Positions 47,939 through 57,070 of a DNA stretch of 64,000 nt are shown here, piece after piece (positions within the stretch are counted from its first letter, which is position 1; the number at the start of each line of letters is the position of its first letter). Made by a program: the position numbers and the translations under genes. Origin of the DNA: Celeribacter indicus (lineage in GTDB: Bacteria > Pseudomonadota > Alphaproteobacteria > Rhodobacterales > Rhodobacteraceae); assembly GCF_000819565.1 (NCBI RefSeq), contig NZ_CP004393.1, positions 3,720,001-3,784,000 on the forward strand, written 5' to 3'. The notes beneath the pieces were generated by a model, which had not been told where the DNA came from, did no database searches, and saw only the letters and a program-made list of their open reading frames with translations.

Positions 47939-50377
47939 GTGGGGCGGCTCGAGCGATATCTCGAGAAGCGCGACTTCGCCGCGACGCCCGAACCGCGGGA
48001 GGCGGGCCGGGCCTCGCAGCTCGGGCTGCGCTACAGCATGCAGAAACACGAGGCGACACGCACCCATTTCGACCTGCGGCTCGAATGGGACGACGTGCTG
48101 CTGAGCTGGGCGGTGACGCGCGGGCCCTCGCTCCGCCCGGCCGACAAGCGGCTTGCGGTGCGGACGGAGGACCACCCGCTGAGCTACCTCGCCTTCGAGG
48201 GACCGATCCCGAAGGGCAATTACGGGGCGGGCACGGTCATGCTTTTCGACATCGGGCATTGGCAGCCGCTCGAGCCGGTGGAGGCGGCGCTGAAGGCCGG
48301 GCAGATCAGGTTCCGGCTGCACGGGCGGCGGCTGACCGGGGGCTGGCACCTCGTGCGGATGCGGGGCGGGCGCGCGGGCGACGCGGGCCGGGACAACTGG
48401 CTGCTCATCAAGGACGAGGACGAGGCGGCGGGGCGGCGCGATCCCGTGGCCCGCTACAGCCGCAGCGCGATCACCAACCGCAGCTTCCGCGAGATCGCCG
48501 CGGGAAAGGCGCCGGTTCCCGCCGGGCCGGAGGGTCCGCTGCCGCGGTTTCACAAGCCGCAGCTCGCGACCCTCGTGGAGGAGCGCCCCTCGGGAGACGA
48601 ATGGTGGCACGAGGTGAAATTCGACGGGTATCGCGCCCTCGTGGCCCTCGGCCGCGGCGGGCCGCGCGTCTTTACCCGCAACGGCCATGACTGGAGCGAC
48701 CGCTTCGCCGCGCTGCTCCCGGCCTTCGATGCGCTCGACTGCTCCTCCGCGCTGATCGACGGGGAGATCGTCGCGGGCGCCGGGCTCGAGGGTTTCTCCG
48801 CCCTGCAAAAGGCGATCAAGGCGGGCGGTCCGTTCCGCTTCTACGGCTTCGACCTCTTGCGGCTCGACGGGCGGGATCTGACCGGCGCCCCGCTCGAGGA
48901 CCGGCGTGCGGCGCTCGAAACGCTGTTCGCCCCGGCCCCGCCTCTCGGCCTTGCCGAGCTGTCGCCGGTGATCCGGGGCGATGCCGCCGAGGCGCTCGCG
49001 ACGATCTGCGCAGCGGGCGGCGAGGGCATCATCTCCAAGCGGCGCGACCTGCCCTATCGCGGCCGGCGCACGCGGAGCTGGCTCAAGGTCAAATGCGGAC
49101 GGCGCGACGAGTTCGTGATCCTCGGCTGGCAGAAGAGCGACAGCCGCACGCGGCCCTTCGCCTCCCTCGCCCTCGGCGCCTATCGCGACGGCGCGCTCAC
49201 CTATGTGGGCAAGGTCGGCACCGGGTTCGACACGGAGACGATGGCGGAGCTTGCCCGCGCCATGGCGGCGCGCGCGTGCCGGACGCCGCCCGCCGATGTG
49301 CCCGGCCCCGATGCGGCGGGCCTGCGCTGGGTCAGGCCGGAGCTCGTGGCGGAGGTGAAATATGCCGAGACGACGGCGGAGGGACGGCTGCGGCAGGCCG
49401 TCTTCGTCGGGTTGCGGGAGGACAAGCCCGCGCAGAGCGTGAGGATCGGGGAGGATCGCATGACACAGGAGGTCCAGGGGCGCGTGAATGTCGCCGGGAT
49501 CGGCATCAGCCACCCGGACCGGGTCGTCTACCCGGAGGCCGGGGTGACGAAGCTCGAGGTGGCGCGATATTACGAGGCGATGGCGGATCGCATCCTCGCC
49601 ACCGCCGCCGACCGTCCGCTGTCCCTCGTGCGGCTGCCCGAGGGGCTGCGCGGCGAGCGGTTCTTCCAGAAGCACGCGGGCCGGGGATTTCCCGAGGCGG
49701 TGAAATCCGTGCCGGTGACGGAGGCGGACGGCAAGGTGGCGGAGTATATCTATGTCTCGACCGCCGCGGGTCTCGTCGGGGCGGCGCAGATGGGCGCGCT
49801 CGAATTCCACATCTGGGGGGCGCGGCGGGACGATCCCGACCGGCCGGACCGCATGGTCTTCGACCTCGACCCGGACGAGGGGCTGGGGTTCTCCGAAGTG
49901 ATCTCCGCCGCATATGACATCCGCGACCGGCTCGCCGCGCTCGACCTGCCCTCCTGGCCCCTGGTCACCGGCGGCAAGGGCGTCCATGTCGTCGTGCCGC
50001 TCCGCCGCATCGCGGCTTGGGAGACGGTAAAGCTCTATGCCCGGCTCTTCGCCACCGGGCTGGCGGAGGCGGAGTCCGACCGCTTCACCGCGACCATGTC
50101 GAAGGCGAAGCGCAAGGGGCGCATCTTCATCGACTGGCTGCGCAACGAGCGCGGCGCCACGGCGATCGCGCCCTTCTCGCTGCGCGCGCGTCCGGGCGCG
50201 ACCGTGGCCGTGCCGGTGTCGTGGGAAGAGCTCGGGAGGCTGTCTGGCGCCGATGCCTTCGGCCTCGCGGCGGCGCAGGAGCGCGACTGGTCGGCACTTA
50301 AGGTGCCCGCCGCGGTGGGGCTGTCGCAGGGCCGCGTGGCGAAGCTCGAGGCCTGGCTGGGCTCCGGCGCGAGGTGA
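47939..50377 (+). CDS. ligD: Multifunctional DNA ligase LigD
   Basis: An 812-residue end-joining enzyme in the order phosphoesterase, ligase, polymerase. Residues 1-165: 3'-phosphoesterase (MQKHEATRTHFDLRLEWDD, GPIPKGNYGAGTVMLF). Residues about 190-490: ATP-dependent ligase with the adenylated lysine K227 in VKFDGYRAL, then LIDGEIV, GEGIISKRRD and SWLKVKCG. Residues about 510-800: primase/polymerase with HPDRVVYPEAGVTKLEVARY, FDLDPDEGLGF carrying the metal Asp pair, and SKAKRKGRIFIDWLRN. All three active centres look intact. GTG start immediately after ku. With Ku it repairs double-strand breaks without a template. Confidence 0.96.
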   Translation: MGRLERYLEKRDFAATPEPREAGRASQLGLRYSMQKHEATRTHFDLRLEWDDVLLSWAVTRGPSLRPADKRLAVRTEDHPLSYLAFEGPIPKGNYGAGTVMLFDIGHWQPLEPVEAALKAGQIRFRLHGRRLTGGWHLVRMRGGRAGDAGRDNWLLIKDEDEAAGRRDPVARYSRSAITNRSFREIAAGKAPVPAGPEGPLPRFHKPQLATLVEERPSGDEWWHEVKFDGYRALVALGRGGPRVFTRNGHDWSDRFAALLPAFDALDCSSALIDGEIVAGAGLEGFSALQKAIKAGGPFRFYGFDLLRLDGRDLTGAPLEDRRAALETLFAPAPPLGLAELSPVIRGDAAEALATICAAGGEGIISKRRDLPYRGRRTRSWLKVKCGRRDEFVILGWQKSDSRTRPFASLALGAYRDGALTYVGKVGTGFDTETMAELARAMAARACRTPPADVPGPDAAGLRWVRPELVAEVKYAETTAEGRLRQAVFVGLREDKPAQSVRIGEDRMTQEVQGRVNVAGIGISHPDRVVYPEAGVTKLEVARYYEAMADRILATAADRPLSLVRLPEGLRGERFFQKHAGRGFPEAVKSVPVTEADGKVAEYIYVSTAAGLVGAAQMGALEFHIWGARRDDPDRPDRMVFDLDPDEGLGFSEVISAAYDIRDRLAALDLPSWPLVTGGKGVHVVVPLRRIAAWETVKLYARLFATGLAEAESDRFTATMSKAKRKGRIFIDWLRNERGATAIAPFSLRARPGATVAVPVSWEELGRLSGADAFGLAAAQERDWSALKVPAAVGLSQGRVAKLEAWLGSGAR

Positions 50378-50401
50378 CGGGAACCTGACGCGGCGCGCGC
50401 G

Positions 50402-50422
50402 GCCGCCCCTTCGCGGCTTTTT
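50402..50422 (+). terminator. Possible terminator after ligD
   Basis: A short stem GCCGC (50402-50406) with GCGGC (50413-50417) followed by TTTTT, 25 bases after the ligD stop. The stem is only five pairs. Confidence 0.5.
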
Positions 50423-50496
50423 CGCGGCGCCGACGAACTTTCACGCCGCGCCGGGGTTGGGAGGGATCGTCCGGGAGTAAAGAGAGAGACAGCGAC

Positions 50497-50973
50497 ATGC
50501 CCGCATCCGCCTTCTTCGACAGCTGGTCAGGCGTGCTGCGCGTCCTGGTGATCGGGACGGCCGCCTATGCCGCGCTGATCCTCATGCTGCGCACGTCCGG
50601 CAAGCGCACGCTGGGCAAGATGAATGCCTTCGACCTCGTGGTGACGGTGGCGCTCGGCTCGACCCTCGCCACGGTGCTGCTGAACGCGCGCGTGCCGCTG
50701 GCCGAGGGCGTCGCGGCGCTGGCGCTGCTGATCTGCCTGCAATATGCGATCACCTGGCTCTCCGTGCGCTCGGAGCGGGTCCGGTCGCTCGTCAAGGCCG
50801 AACCCACCCTGCTCGTGCATGACGGGCGCTATCTCGAGACGGCGCTGCGCCGGCAGCGGGTGACGCGGGAGGAGATCGACGCCGCGATGCGGGAGATCGG
50901 CCGGAGCGAGCTTGCCGGGATCCGCTCGGTCGTGCTGGAAACCGACGGCACGATCAGCGTGATTCCGCGCTGA
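50497..50973 (+). CDS. DUF421/YetF-family membrane protein
   Basis: A 158-residue inner-membrane protein. Three hydrophobic helices (LRVLVIGTAAYAALILMLR; AFDLVVTVALGSTLATVLLN; GVAALALLICLQYAITWL) are followed by the cytoplasmic DUF421 part (KAEPTLLVHDGRYLETALRR, REIGRSELAGIRSVVLETDG). The SGKRTLGKMNAFD segment between helices 1 and 2 is the family hallmark. Function unknown; Bacillus paralogues act in spore germination. The ATG follows ggagtaaagagagag. It lies 119 bases after ligD. Confidence 0.88.
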   Translation: MPASAFFDSWSGVLRVLVIGTAAYAALILMLRTSGKRTLGKMNAFDLVVTVALGSTLATVLLNARVPLAEGVAALALLICLQYAITWLSVRSERVRSLVKAEPTLLVHDGRYLETALRRQRVTREEIDAAMREIGRSELAGIRSVVLETDGTISVIPR

Positions 50974-51058
50974 CCGCCCCGAGGGCCGCGGCGCCGGCGC
51001 CTTCACCTTGACCTGCCGCGGCGGAGGGGGTGAAATCCCTCCGAACCGGGAGGGCCCC

Positions 51059-51466
51059 ATGCTCAAGACCTACAAGGATCTGCTCGCCGAAGCCCATGCC
51101 GTCATCGAGACGGTTCCGACGGAGACCGCCATCGGCCTGCTCCGTGACGAGGGCATCCGCTTCATCGACCTGCGCGACCGCCGGGAGCTCGAGCGCGAGG
51201 GCTGCATTCCCGGCGCGTTCCATTGCCCGCGCGGGATGCTGGAATTCTGGATCGACCCGGAGAGCCCCTATCACAAGCCCGTCTTCGGAGAGGACCGGAA
51301 ATTCCTGTTCTACTGCGCCTCCGCATGGCGCTCCGCGCTGGCGACGAAAACCTGTCTGGAGATGGGAGTCACCAATGTCGCCCATATCGCCGGCGGGTTT
51401 TCGGCCTGGAAGATGCAGGGCGGAGCGGTCGAACACGTCGGGCCACGTCAGAGCCGGTCGAGATAA
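51059..51466 (+). CDS. Rhodanese-like domain protein
   Basis: A 135-residue single rhodanese domain: IRFIDLRDRRELEREGCIPG (the CH2A-type strand), then FYCASAWRSALATKTCLEMG, with the active-site Cys in the loop CASAWRS, and VAHIAGGFSAWK. The catalytic Cys is present, so sulfur or persulfide transfer is possible; the partner is unknown. The ATG at 51059 is preceded by gggaggg. The 3' end overlaps the convergent IMPACT-family gene by 19 bases. Confidence 0.88.
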   Translation: MLKTYKDLLAEAHAVIETVPTETAIGLLRDEGIRFIDLRDRRELEREGCIPGAFHCPRGMLEFWIDPESPYHKPVFGEDRKFLFYCASAWRSALATKTCLEMGVTNVAHIAGGFSAWKMQGGAVEHVGPRQSRSR

Positions 51467-51798
51467 TGGCGCACCGCGTCCTGCACATGGCGGAACCGGT
51501 CGCCGCCCAGATGCTTTCCGCCATACCAGCGGGTGACAACGACGATCTGCCCGGTCACGCCCGCCCGCTCCAGCATCCTGAGGATGACCATCCCCGCGCC
51601 GCTCTCGCCGTCGTCGTTCTTCAGCGGCGTACCGTCGGGCAGGATCACGCCCCAGCTGTTATGCGTGGCCTTCGCAAATTTCTTCCGCCGGCAGAGGGAT
51701 TTCACAAACGCCTTCGCCTCCGCCTCCCCGTCGCAGGGGCCGCCGGAGACCGCGTATTTCGACCCGCGGTCGGAGATGATGCCGTCGAAGACCTGCAT
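51448..51798 (-). CDS. IMPACT/YigZ-family protein
   Basis: A 116-residue protein matching the N-terminal UPF0029 (IMPACT) domain: KYAVSGGPCDGEAEAKAFVK, ATHNSWGVILPDGT, DDGESGAGMVILRML and VVVTRWYGGKHLGGDRF. The last two are the conserved core. The second (C-terminal) domain of longer YigZ proteins is missing, which is common in this group. Function unclear; relatives bind translation factors or nucleic acid. It lies 18 bases after dgkA on the same strand. Confidence 0.88.
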   Translation of the reverse strand: MQVFDGIISDRGSKYAVSGGPCDGEAEAKAFVKSLCRRKKFAKATHNSWGVILPDGTPLKNDDGESGAGMVILRMLERAGVTGQIVVVTRWYGGKHLGGDRFRHVQDAVRHYLDRL

Positions 51799-51816
51799 GG
51801 GCCGGGTATAGCCGCC

Positions 51817-52179
51817 TCAGCCCCAGAGCACCACCAGCCAGGCAAGGCCCGCCGCGACGGCGGTCACGGTGACGCCGGCGGAGCCCGCATCCTTGGCACA
51901 TTTCGCCAGCGGATGATCGGCGGCGGAGACGTAATCCACCGCGTCCTCAATCGCCGTGTTGAGGAGTTCGGCCGCGAGGATCAGGAGCCCGAGCGCGATG
52001 ACGAGCGCCCGTTCGGCGGCGGTCAGGTCGAGGCCGAGCGCGAAGAGCACGGAGACGAGATTGGCCCAGACCCAGGTGCGGAAGGAATGTTCCGTCCGCC
52101 AGGCATAGCGCAGCCCCGCGACACTCCAGACCCAGCGCAGGACGAGGCGCCTGCCGGTGTAGACCAGTTTTTCCCGCAT
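51817..52179 (-). CDS. dgkA: Diacylglycerol kinase DgkA
   Basis: A 120-residue inner-membrane enzyme that phosphorylates diacylglycerol released during membrane-derived oligosaccharide or lipid turnover. Three helices and the family signature are visible: LLILAAELLNTAIEDAVDYV with the catalytic Glu and Asn, then HPLAKCAKDAGSAGVTVTAV. The ATG at 52179 follows ggaggagcg; a much longer upstream frame is spurious. The IMPACT gene follows. Confidence 0.93.
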   Translation of the reverse strand: MREKLVYTGRRLVLRWVWSVAGLRYAWRTEHSFRTWVWANLVSVLFALGLDLTAAERALVIALGLLILAAELLNTAIEDAVDYVSAADHPLAKCAKDAGSAGVTVTAVAAGLAWLVVLWG

Positions 52180-52314
52180 CGCTCCTCCGCGTGGCTGCCG
52201 TGTCCCCTCCGGGGTCGGCGCAGGATGATCGAGAGCGGCGGCCGGGGCAAGAGGCGCGACGGAAAGCGCCGCCGTGCCCGTTGAAGGAACACGATCCGGT
52301 CCGGGAGGCATGCC

Positions 52315-52629
52315 ATGACCCTGTTTCGCACCTGCACTCGCCCGCTCACCCTTGCCGCCTCCGCCGTGAACCGGTCGCGACGGTGTGGCCGGGACCGTGT
52401 CGGACGGCCGCTCGCCGTCGCGCTCCTCGCGCTCGGCATGGGCGCGATGCTCGGCGCCGGTGTCCTGTCCGGCACCTCCTCCGCCCGCGGCGGGGTGGCG
52501 CATGGCCCCGGTGCGGAGGAGATTCTGGCCGCGCTCCGGCCGCTCCTCGACACGGCGGGAGAGATCCGCGTCGCCCCTCTGGGGGCGGCAAGCGGCACGG
52601 GCAGGTCGGGCGGCGACGCTGCCGAGTGA
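52315..52629 (+). CDS. Hypothetical small membrane protein
   Basis: A 104-codon frame with a good ribosome site (gggagg, seven bases before the ATG). It has a basic N-terminal third, one hydrophobic segment (LAVALLALGMGAMLGAGVL, about 33-51) and a Gly/Ala-rich tail. No family recognised. It lies between two minus-strand genes, and in this GC-rich genome a frame of this size can arise by chance, so it is listed as possible only. Confidence 0.45.
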   Translation: MTLFRTCTRPLTLAASAVNRSRRCGRDRVGRPLAVALLALGMGAMLGAGVLSGTSSARGGVAHGPGAEEILAALRPLLDTAGEIRVAPLGAASGTGRSGGDAAE

Positions 52630-52701
52630 TGCGCCGCGCTGCGGGCGGGGCCCGGCGGCAGCCGGGGACAGATGCCCTGCCCCGCCGGAACGGCGCGCGT
52701 C

Positions 52702-52983
52702 CTATTCCGCGCGCAGATCGCGCTGCACCGCCCGCAGGTAGAGAAGCTCCTGCGTGTTGAGGCAATAGGCCGGCGGCGCCTCCTGCGGGCCCTGATGCTC
52801 GAGCATCCACAGGATGCAGGCGTCATGGCAAGTGCATTGCGCGCAGCGGGCGACCATGTCGGCCCGCTCGCCGTCGGAGATCTCGCCCTGAAGCGCGGCG
52901 CGCTCGACATCGGCGCCGATCCGTTCGGCCATCCCGTGCATGAGGCAGGCCTCTCCCGGCCGCGGGAGCGTCATATGGGTCAT
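52702..52983 (-). CDS. DUF6455 family protein (first of a tandem pair)
   Basis: A 93-residue protein. Cysteines are clustered: CAQCTCHDAC (C-x2-C-x5-C core) and a fourth in PPAYCLNTQELLYL, a pattern that could bind a metal or iron-sulfur centre. Typical of Rhodobacterales, role unknown. Lies 27 bases after its paralogue on the same strand. Confidence 0.82.
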   Translation of the reverse strand: MTHMTLPRPGEACLMHGMAERIGADVERAALQGEISDGERADMVARCAQCTCHDACILWMLEHQGPQEAPPAYCLNTQELLYLRAVQRDLRAE

Positions 52984-53010
52984 CGTCTCATCCTCCGCAC
53001 GACCTGTGGC

Positions 53011-53280
53011 TCACCCGGAGGCGAGCCGCTCCAGATCGGTCTTGTTGCGGCAATAGGGCGGCGCGGCGCGGGCCGGTACGCCCGTCTCCCGCATCGCGTC
53101 GAGGAATTTCACGCAAAGCTCCGGCTCGGTGCAGCTGATGCAGCGATAGACGCGCGCGCGTGCCTCCTCCTCGGTGGGGCCGTCGCCGCGCTGGCGCGCC
53201 TCCTCGAGATCGGCGCCGAGGGCGGAAGCCATCCGCTCCACCAGCCCGGCATGGGTGTCGAATGTTCCGAATTTCGTCAT
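53011..53280 (-). CDS. DUF6455 family protein (second of a tandem pair)
   Basis: An 89-residue paralogue of the neighbouring protein, with CISCTEPELC (C-x2-C-x5-C) and APPYCRNKTDLERL at the same spacing. The N-terminal halves (LVERMASALGADLEEARQRG) also align, so the pair arose by duplication. ATG at 53280 with ggaggctgcc upstream; a longer frame to 53442 is rejected. Function unknown. Confidence 0.82.
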   Translation of the reverse strand: MTKFGTFDTHAGLVERMASALGADLEEARQRGDGPTEEEARARVYRCISCTEPELCVKFLDAMRETGVPARAAPPYCRNKTDLERLASG

Positions 53281-53514
53281 GGCAGCCTCCGATGGATGTA
53301 ATCCCGCGGTCCCTGGCAAACCGGGGAAACCTGTGGACAGCAGACCATGGCCCCGAGAACCCGCTCCTTGATCCATGTCAAGGACAGGCCCTGGCGGGCG
53401 GCGGGGCGGAATTTGGCCGAGATCCGCGCAAAATTGAGGCAATGTTTACGGATTTTCCGAAACTGCCGCGCGCGATTGTGAAATGCCGGGGCGACTCACC
53501 CGCAGCGCCGGCGG

Positions 53515-54243
53515 TCAGAGCGTGCTCATGGTGCGCCGCACCGTCTCGATCCGCTGAGTGTTCGGCGGGTGCGACCCGAGGAAGCGGTCGCCCGGATCGG
53601 GGATGCGGGTGAAGAACTCCGCGCCCCGCAGCGGATCGTAGCCCGCGCGATAGGCGATGATCGTGCCGAGCTGGTCGGCCTCGAGCTCGTAGGATTTCGA
53701 ATAGGTCCGCGCCCCCACGGAGGCCCCGATGTCCTGCGCGGTGCGCACGGAATTCGGATCGCCGCCGATCGCCGCGATCAGCACCCCGCCGAGCAGCGCG
53801 CCGGTCATCGCGGTTTCCTGCGTGCGCGCGATATGGCCGGAGATGTGATGCGCCGCCTCGTGGCCGAGCACGAAGGCCAGCTCGTCCGTGTTGTAGACAT
53901 CCGCGATCAGCGCAGCGTTCACGGTCAGCACCGGGCGCCCGTCCGGGCCGAGCGACTGATAGGCGTTCGAGGGTGCGGAGGGATCGCGGTCCACGACGAA
54001 CTGGAAATCGCAATTCGCCCCGCGCGCGCGGGTGCGGCATTCCTGTTCGGCCACGGGTTCGATGCGGGAGACCACGGCGGCGAAATCCGACACGCTCACC
54101 GATCCGGCGCGCGAGGGACCGCCGGAGGAGGGCGCCGCGGAGGGCACGGGGGAAGGACCGCTGCCGGCCGGATAGGGGGGGGTGGTCTCGACACAGCCTG
54201 CGAGGGCGAGACCGGCGAGGAGGGAAAGTGATGCGCGACGCAT
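53515..54243 (-). CDS. M48-family metalloprotease, lipoprotein
   Basis: A 242-residue protein with a lipoprotein signal (MRRASLSLLAGLALAGC, lipobox LAGC with Cys 17), a Pro/Ser-rich linker and an M48 peptidase domain. The zinc site HEAAHHISGH and the third ligand Glu in SYELEADQLG are both present, as is an N-terminal region with a Cys pair (EQECRTRARGANC). Related lipoproteins (LoiP/BepA type) act in outer-membrane quality control. Probably active in the periplasm. Confidence 0.9.
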   Translation of the reverse strand: MRRASLSLLAGLALAGCVETTPPYPAGSGPSPVPSAAPSSGGPSRAGSVSVSDFAAVVSRIEPVAEQECRTRARGANCDFQFVVDRDPSAPSNAYQSLGPDGRPVLTVNAALIADVYNTDELAFVLGHEAAHHISGHIARTQETAMTGALLGGVLIAAIGGDPNSVRTAQDIGASVGARTYSKSYELEADQLGTIIAYRAGYDPLRGAEFFTRIPDPGDRFLGSHPPNTQRIETVRRTMSTL

Positions 54244-54380
54244 GCCTGCAAACCTGATGCTGGATTTTTCGCGGAATCTAGCCGGTCGCGGCAGGCTTGA
54301 CCAGCCCCCGCGCAGGACACGCGACGGGCCGGACGCTTTCGCGCCCGGCCCCTGATCCCGCCGGTCCCGTGCGGGCCGGT

Positions 54381-56480
54381 TCAGAAGCGCGTGGTCAGCC
54401 CGAGCCAGACCATGCGCCCGTCGATCGAGGTGCGCGACTCGTCGAAATCCACGACCGTGTCCGTCACGTTGTAGATCGCGAGCCCGACCGAGGCATTCTC
54501 GCTCACGTCGTAATTCGCGCCGATGTCGACGGTGGTGTAGGCGTCGTACTTGTAGCCCGTCACCCCGTTGCCGAAGTCGACCGGCGAGCCCTGGTCGCCG
54601 ATGCGCAGACCGGCGTTCTTTTCCTCGCCGTGATAGGTGACCGCGCCCCAGAGATCCAGTGCGGGCAGCGCGTCGGTGTAATCCAGGCGCAGGCTCGCCA
54701 TGTGCTCGGGCGTGCGGTCGATCGGCGCGCCCTCGTACTCACCCGAAAGCTGCTCGGAGTCCGTGTAGGTATAGGTGCCGCGGATCGCGAGCTGATCGGT
54801 CGCGAACCATTGCCCGGTCAGTTCGAGGCCGGAGATCTTCGCCTTGTCCACGTTGCGGTTGTAGATGATCCGGCGGTAGTAGTCGTTGCCGTCAAAGTTG
54901 GAGGTGTAGGTCGGCCCGTCGGTCCATTCATCCTCGCTCGAGAGCTGGGTGAGCTTGTCGTCGAACCGCGTGTGGAAGACCGTCGCGCTCACGTTGTAGA
55001 TCCCCGCGTCGTAGAAGGCGCCGAGTTCGAAGTTGCGGGTCTTCTCGGGCTTCAGGTCGGGATCGCCGAGGATCACCGCGCAACGGCTGGTGATGACGGA
55101 GGGATCGTTGTTCGCGCAGTTCCGCCCGCCGGAGGTATAGGCGTAATCCGGCGTGGTCGTACGGATGTCCGGCGCGCGGAAGCCCTCGGAATAGCCGCCC
55201 TTCACGGTGAGCGCGTCGGTCGCCTGCCAGACACCGTAGAGCCGCGGGGTCCAGTGGCCGTCATATTCGCTGTGCTTGTTGTAGCGCAGCCCGGCCGTGA
55301 GGCTGAACGTGTCGGTGATCGCGATCTCGTCCTCGATGAACAGCGCCCATTGCTCGTTCTTGAACGTGTAGTCGATGCCGTCGCCCATGCCGGGGTTCTG
55401 GTCGTCGAGCTTCGTCTCGATATACTGGCCGCCATAGACGAGGCTGTGCGCCCCGCCGAACATGCCGGGCTGGGCGAATTTGAGATCCAGCACGGTGTTG
55501 GTGACCTCGGGCGAGCGCGGGTTCTCGCCATCCGCGGCGAAGGAGGTGCGCTCCCCGATCTCGCGCGACAGCGACAGCTCGCTCGTCCCGAAGGACCAGT
55601 CGCCCGTGTGGGTCAGCGCGAGGGCACGGCGGGTGTGCTCGAAATCGCTGCCTGCGGCGAAATCGTCCGTCTCCGTCTCCACCTTCGTATCCGTGTAGGA
55701 CAGCTCGAATTCCTGCGTGTCGGTCGGCGTCCAGGTAAAGCGCAGCCCGACCTCCCGCTCGGTCCGCGCATCGCGCCCGTCATCGGTTCCGTCCGTGGTG
55801 TCGCGATCCTCGCGCTCCGCCCGGTCGAGATAGCGCGACCAGAGCGACAGGCCCAGCCTGTCGGCCACGATCGGGCCGCTCAGATAGGTCGAGACCTGGC
55901 TCTTCGTGCCGTCCACGTCATCGTCGGTCGGCACGGACATTTCCGCGCTCACCTCGCCGCTCCAGACCGAGGAGACCGGCTTCGTGATGATGTTGATCAC
56001 CCCGCCCATGGCGTCGGAGCCGTAGAGCGAGGACATCGGGCCGCGCACGACCTCGATCCGCTCGATGGCGGAGATCGGCGGGATGAAGCTCTGCTCGTAC
56101 CCCGACGAGCCGTTGGTGCGCGCGTCGCGCGTGGACTGGCGCCGGCCGTCGACCAGGATCAGCGTATACTGGCCGGGCAGGCCGCGCATGAAGATGTCTT
56201 CCTCGCCCGCCGTGCCGGTGACGGCGACACCCTGGACCTCGCGCAGCGCATCGGTGAGCGAGGTGAAGCTGCCCTTCTCGAGCTCCTCGCCGGTCACGAC
56301 GGTGATGCTTGCCGGGGCTTCCTTGACGCTCTGCTCGATGCCGGCGGCGGTCACGACGATCGGATCGAGCGTGATCTCGGTCATCTCCTGCGCCGAAAGG
56401 ACGGCCGGGCAAAGCCCGAGGGCGGTGGTATAAAGCAACCCGCGCAGGACGGGCGCCGGGGTGGGGCGGATAAATGACAT
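54381..56480 (-). CDS. TonB-dependent receptor (FepA/CirA-like)
   Basis: A 699-residue outer-membrane receptor. Signal peptide at about 1-30 (VLRGLLYTTALGLCPAVLSA). TonB-box-like region ITLDPIVVTAAG, plug with VTGEELEKGSFTSLTDALRE, GVAVTGTAGEEDIFMRGLPG and RIEVVRGPMSSLYGSDAMGG, then a 22-strand barrel ending MVWLGLTTRF. A Cys pair (RNCANNDP, TSRCAV) sits in an extracellular loop. Similarity is to ferric-catecholate or colicin I receptors, but the ligand is unknown. No transport genes adjoin it. A 340-base leader region lies upstream. Confidence 0.9.
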   Translation of the reverse strand: MSFIRPTPAPVLRGLLYTTALGLCPAVLSAQEMTEITLDPIVVTAAGIEQSVKEAPASITVVTGEELEKGSFTSLTDALREVQGVAVTGTAGEEDIFMRGLPGQYTLILVDGRRQSTRDARTNGSSGYEQSFIPPISAIERIEVVRGPMSSLYGSDAMGGVINIITKPVSSVWSGEVSAEMSVPTDDDVDGTKSQVSTYLSGPIVADRLGLSLWSRYLDRAEREDRDTTDGTDDGRDARTEREVGLRFTWTPTDTQEFELSYTDTKVETETDDFAAGSDFEHTRRALALTHTGDWSFGTSELSLSREIGERTSFAADGENPRSPEVTNTVLDLKFAQPGMFGGAHSLVYGGQYIETKLDDQNPGMGDGIDYTFKNEQWALFIEDEIAITDTFSLTAGLRYNKHSEYDGHWTPRLYGVWQATDALTVKGGYSEGFRAPDIRTTTPDYAYTSGGRNCANNDPSVITSRCAVILGDPDLKPEKTRNFELGAFYDAGIYNVSATVFHTRFDDKLTQLSSEDEWTDGPTYTSNFDGNDYYRRIIYNRNVDKAKISGLELTGQWFATDQLAIRGTYTYTDSEQLSGEYEGAPIDRTPEHMASLRLDYTDALPALDLWGAVTYHGEEKNAGLRIGDQGSPVDFGNGVTGYKYDAYTTVDIGANYDVSENASVGLAIYNVTDTVVDFDESRTSIDGRMVWLGLTTRF

Positions 56481-56824
56481 GTGCCTCTCCGATCAGTCAA
56501 TCAATCAGTCTGGGTAAGCGATCGCGGGGACTGGCCGGTGGCGCGCCGCCCTGAAATCAAGGGCCTCGCGCATGGAAAGGGCGGCGAACTGTCCGGTCCT
56601 GACACCTCCCCCGTCGCAACCGTCCCGGTCGCATCTGGCTTGCCTCATGCTTGCTGTGGCCTATAGAGCCGGTTGCGGGAGCGGCGGCAATCACGAGAAA
56701 GCCTGACTGTTTATCTAAGGAACAATCGTTGCAGAGCTGCCACAGGTGTTCCTGTGAAGGTCCCGCGCGCCCTGCCCGCCGCTTCGCCCTTGCCTTCGGC
56801 AGCGGGCCCGCTAGCATCCTTGGC
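56481..56824. promoter_or_regulatory. Intergenic region between the TonB receptor and a small conserved gene
   Basis: 344 bases without a convincing gene. Just before the receptor ATG (minus strand) is a string of NTGA tetranucleotides (about 56492-56510). I looked for a TGA-N9-TCA iron box and for cobalamin riboswitch elements; a stretch near 56512-56535 has a few bases in common with the B12 box but not the paired core, so neither is claimed. The region is GC-rich and could fold strongly. Confidence 0.4.
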
Positions 56825-57064
56825 ATGTTTACCATCGAACACGATTTCGACGCGACGGTCGTCACGCTCATCGACGAAGGCGCTGCGCCCTTGCAGGAGG
56901 ACGTGACGATCTCGGCCTTTGCCGAATGTATCAACCTCGAACAGCTCGATCCGCGCACGGACCGGGTGCAGAAGATCACGCTGTCGATCCAGCAGGTGCG
57001 CGACCTCGCCGCCGCGCTCGACCTGCCCGAAGGGGCCTACCGGCTCACCCCCGTGAAGGAGTGA
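56825..57064 (+). CDS. Conserved small protein of Rhodobacterales
   Basis: A 79-residue acidic protein (MFTIEHDFDATVVTLIDEGA, ending YRLTPVKE) with no membrane segment and no domain of known function. It reads as a well-kept protein, and I recall similar short proteins in related genomes. The start at 56825 is preferred over the upstream frame beginning at 56651, whose extra residues look non-coding. The stop is seven bases from the end of the convergent nadE gene. Confidence 0.6.
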   Translation: MFTIEHDFDATVVTLIDEGAAPLQEDVTISAFAECINLEQLDPRTDRVQKITLSIQQVRDLAAALDLPEGAYRLTPVKE

Positions 57065-57070
57065 GCGCCC

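Noticed and set aside
56481..56650. Cobalamin riboswitch before the TonB receptor
   Set aside because: A stretch resembles part of the B12 box, but the rest of the conserved core (GGTGAAA and paired P3-P6 elements) is absent.
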